Shown here piece after piece: positions 6,107 through 7,277 of a stretch of 7,277 nt of DNA. This DNA is from an uncultured Clostridia bacterium. Its GTDB lineage: Bacteria; Bacillota; Clostridia; Christensenellales; Aristaeellaceae. Every line of letters starts with the position of its first letter. The first letter of the stretch is position 1. The stretch covers positions 1 through 7,277 of the forward strand of contig CAJFUU010000297.1 in assembly GCA_904420265.1 (NCBI GenBank), given 5' to 3'. The translations under genes were made by a program, and so were the position numbers. Under the pieces are notes generated by a model that was not told where the DNA came from, did no database searches, and saw only the letters and a program-made list of their open reading frames with translations.

Positions 6107-6540
6107 AGGACGCGGCCGGATGAAATAAAATACGGCCACGGAATGAGCGTGAAACCGCAGTCCTCCTGCGGCGGACAATTGACGGATCGATGCCGCTGTG
6201 CCAGTCGGTTTGCGGCGCGCATCGGTCGGAGATATGCGTCTGCCTGCGAAAGCGCCCGTGGACGCTTGCGTGTGTATGAAGGTGCTCCTAACCGTCGGTT
6301 CGCGAAGGTACTTGAGGGTTCGGAAAAGCGGCGCTTTAGCCGTCGGGCAGGAAGGCGACGGGTTTCGCGCGCTCAGGCGGCCTATTGGGCCCGTAATCTC
6401 GGGGCTGTTTTCCGTCTGTTCCACAAAGAATTTGCGGGCGCCATGTCAAAATTTTCAGTAATGAAACGGCGGGAAAGACACCGAAAGTACATTTAATGCG
6501 TTTTCAAGCGGGCTCTATAGGCAAGAGGCAAGCGAGGTGG
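6107..6540. other. Non-coding, possibly structured region downstream of vanX
   Basis: About 430 bp hold no convincing gene. Open frames on both strands are Arg/Ser/Pro-rich, lack good ribosome binding sites and match nothing I know. Several hairpins occur in order: CCGCAG/CTGCGG at 6155-6171; 6247-6254 with 6263-6270 (one mismatch); AAAGC/GCTTT at 6325-6337; CCGTCG/CGACGG at 6340-6361. The sequence is unlike the flanking repeat family and less GC-extreme near 6440-6500. It could be a structured RNA, a decayed gene, or plain intergenic DNA in which GC content yields chance stems. No intrinsic terminator for vanX with a T-run was found. Confidence 0.35.
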
Positions 6541-6589
6541 CGATACCCCTCAGGGCGCAGTGATGGATTTGACGCGTGTTTCGGCAGTG

Positions 6590-7190
6590 TCCAAGGGGCG
6601 AGGCGCTTCTGGGGGCGTAGCCCGCCTTTGGCGGGAGACGCGGCGGGGGTGGGAGATACTGTGGGGACGTGAGATAGCGCTGCCTTGCCCTGCGGGATTG
6701 GCCGGTCAAAGTGTAGCGGAACCGCCGGATATTCCGCCGCCTGTCTTTAAGATACGGCGCGTTTCTGGCGGTGTTGCCCACCTTTTGTTGGTGGACACTG
6801 CGGGTGCAGGGGCGGCGTTGCCTTGTCCTGCAGGTTTAAGGCGCACTCCGGGTGGAAAGGTCGGGAGAAGGGAAGGCGGAACCGCCGGAGATTTCGCCGT
6901 CTGCCTTTAAGATACGGCGCGTTTCTGGCGGCGCTGCCCCGCCTTTGGCGGGGGACGCTGTGGAGGGGCAGGGTGACGCTGCCTTGCCCTGCGGGGCAAG
7001 GGGCGCTGCGGGATGGCGCGCCCGCAATTTTGGTTTTCCCTTGCGGCGGTATTGCGCAAAAAAGGGAAGTGCGGCCATGGTGGTTGGGGCAGGCGCGCCT
7101 GGGCTGGCGGTTTGGTTTGGGCTGGGCGGGCTGCTTTGCGGGGGCGGCGGGGCTACGGCGGGCTCTGCCCGCACCCGCTCAAGGGACCAG
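6590..7190 (-). repeat. Right repeat block, same family as upstream of vanX, inverted
   Basis: Read on the minus strand, this block starts at 7190 with the same outer end as the left block and then runs through repeat units. Hairpin 1 is at 7001-6982, with degenerate copies near 6825 and 6690. Hairpin 2 is at 6953-6937, with altered copies near 6790-6776 and 6635-6621. The TATCTTAAAG linker recurs at about 6905-6915 and 6745-6755. It is shorter than the left block, and its inner units differ, so the arrays evolved separately after the arms were set. Confidence 0.8.
6875..7190 (-). repeat. Right arm of the long inverted repeat flanking vanX
   Basis: This is the reverse-complement partner of 4435-4748, about 92% identical by eye. 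It ends sharply at CTCAAGGGACCAG (7178-7190). The bases beyond, GCTAGGTTATC, do not continue the palindrome that exists at the left end. It contains one complete copy of each hairpin type. The arms enclose about 2.1 kb that includes vanX and the 6107-6540 region. Confidence 0.88.
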
Positions 7191-7246
7191 GCTAGGTTAT
7201 CATTCAAAGTGCAACAGAGAGAAAAGAGTAGGACATCGCAAGGACC

Positions 7247-7269
7247 TGTGTTAGAATGGAGCTGACACA
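7247..7269 (+). promoter_or_regulatory. Possible extended -10 promoter element pointing off the right edge
   Basis: TAGAAT (7252-7257) is preceded by TG-T, giving an extended -10 element. The upstream position for a -35 box (about 7229-7234, TAGGAC) is poor. TGTGT (7247-7251) and ACACA (7265-7269) bracket the -10 box as a small inverted repeat that might be an operator. The A/T-richer sequence after 7190 contrasts with the repeat block and suggests that a new transcription unit begins just beyond the window. Confidence 0.33.
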
Positions 7270-7277
7270 CAACAAAC

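Noticed and set aside
6111..6138. GGCCG...CGGCC stem just after vanX as a terminator
   Set aside because: The loop is about 13 nt, the stem only 5 bp, and no T-run follows on the plus strand.
5993..6424. Minus-strand frame of 143 codons and plus-strand frame 6143-6496 downstream of vanX
   Set aside because: Neither has a good ribosome binding site or a recognisable motif; the first overlaps the vanX 3' end antisense, and both are Arg/Ser/Pro-rich.
4435..7190. A classical composite transposon carrying vanX
   Set aside because: No transposase gene is visible in either arm and the outer flanks show no target-site duplication, so only the inverted-repeat arrangement is claimed.

Overview
The window carries a glycopeptide-resistance (van) gene set of the D-alanyl-D-lactate type, in a GC-rich genome with Gram-positive style signals: strong AGGAGG-like ribosome binding sites, one clean extended -10 promoter, and intrinsic terminators. 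VanW, VanH, the ligase and VanX all resemble the VanA/VanB families of Firmicutes but with GC-rich codon usage. A high-GC gut-type clostridial anaerobe is my best guess; this is inference, since no rRNA or species marker is present.

Layout, left to right. On the minus strand lie the start of an unrecognised gene running off the left edge (1-192), a class II fructose/tagatose-bisphosphate aldolase (491-1327) with its own promoter and a strong terminator, and vanW (1419-2246). A 199-bp divergent intergenic region separates vanW from the plus-strand genes vanH (2446-3393) and the D-Ala-D-Lac ligase (3386-4393), which overlap by 8 bp. About 1.1 kb of GC-rich, hairpin-filled sequence follows (4394-5503), then vanX (5504-6106). 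After vanX come about 430 bp without a convincing gene, then a second block of the same repeat family in inverted orientation (about 6590-7190), and a possible promoter pointing out of the right edge.

Functionally, VanH reduces pyruvate to D-lactate, the ligase makes D-Ala-D-Lac, and VanX hydrolyses the competing D-Ala-D-Ala, so that peptidoglycan precursors end in D-Lac and bind vancomycin poorly. VanW is an accessory protein of unknown function found in VanB-type clusters. No vanR/vanS two-component system or vanY is seen here.

The most notable feature is the architecture. vanH, ligase and vanX are normally contiguous, but here vanX is detached and sits between two roughly 315-bp inverted arms that I judge by eye to be about 92% identical (4435-4748 and 6875-7190). 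Each arm is the outer end of a block of hairpin-rich repeats. Recombination between the arms would flip vanX relative to vanH and the ligase, which is a testable hypothesis.
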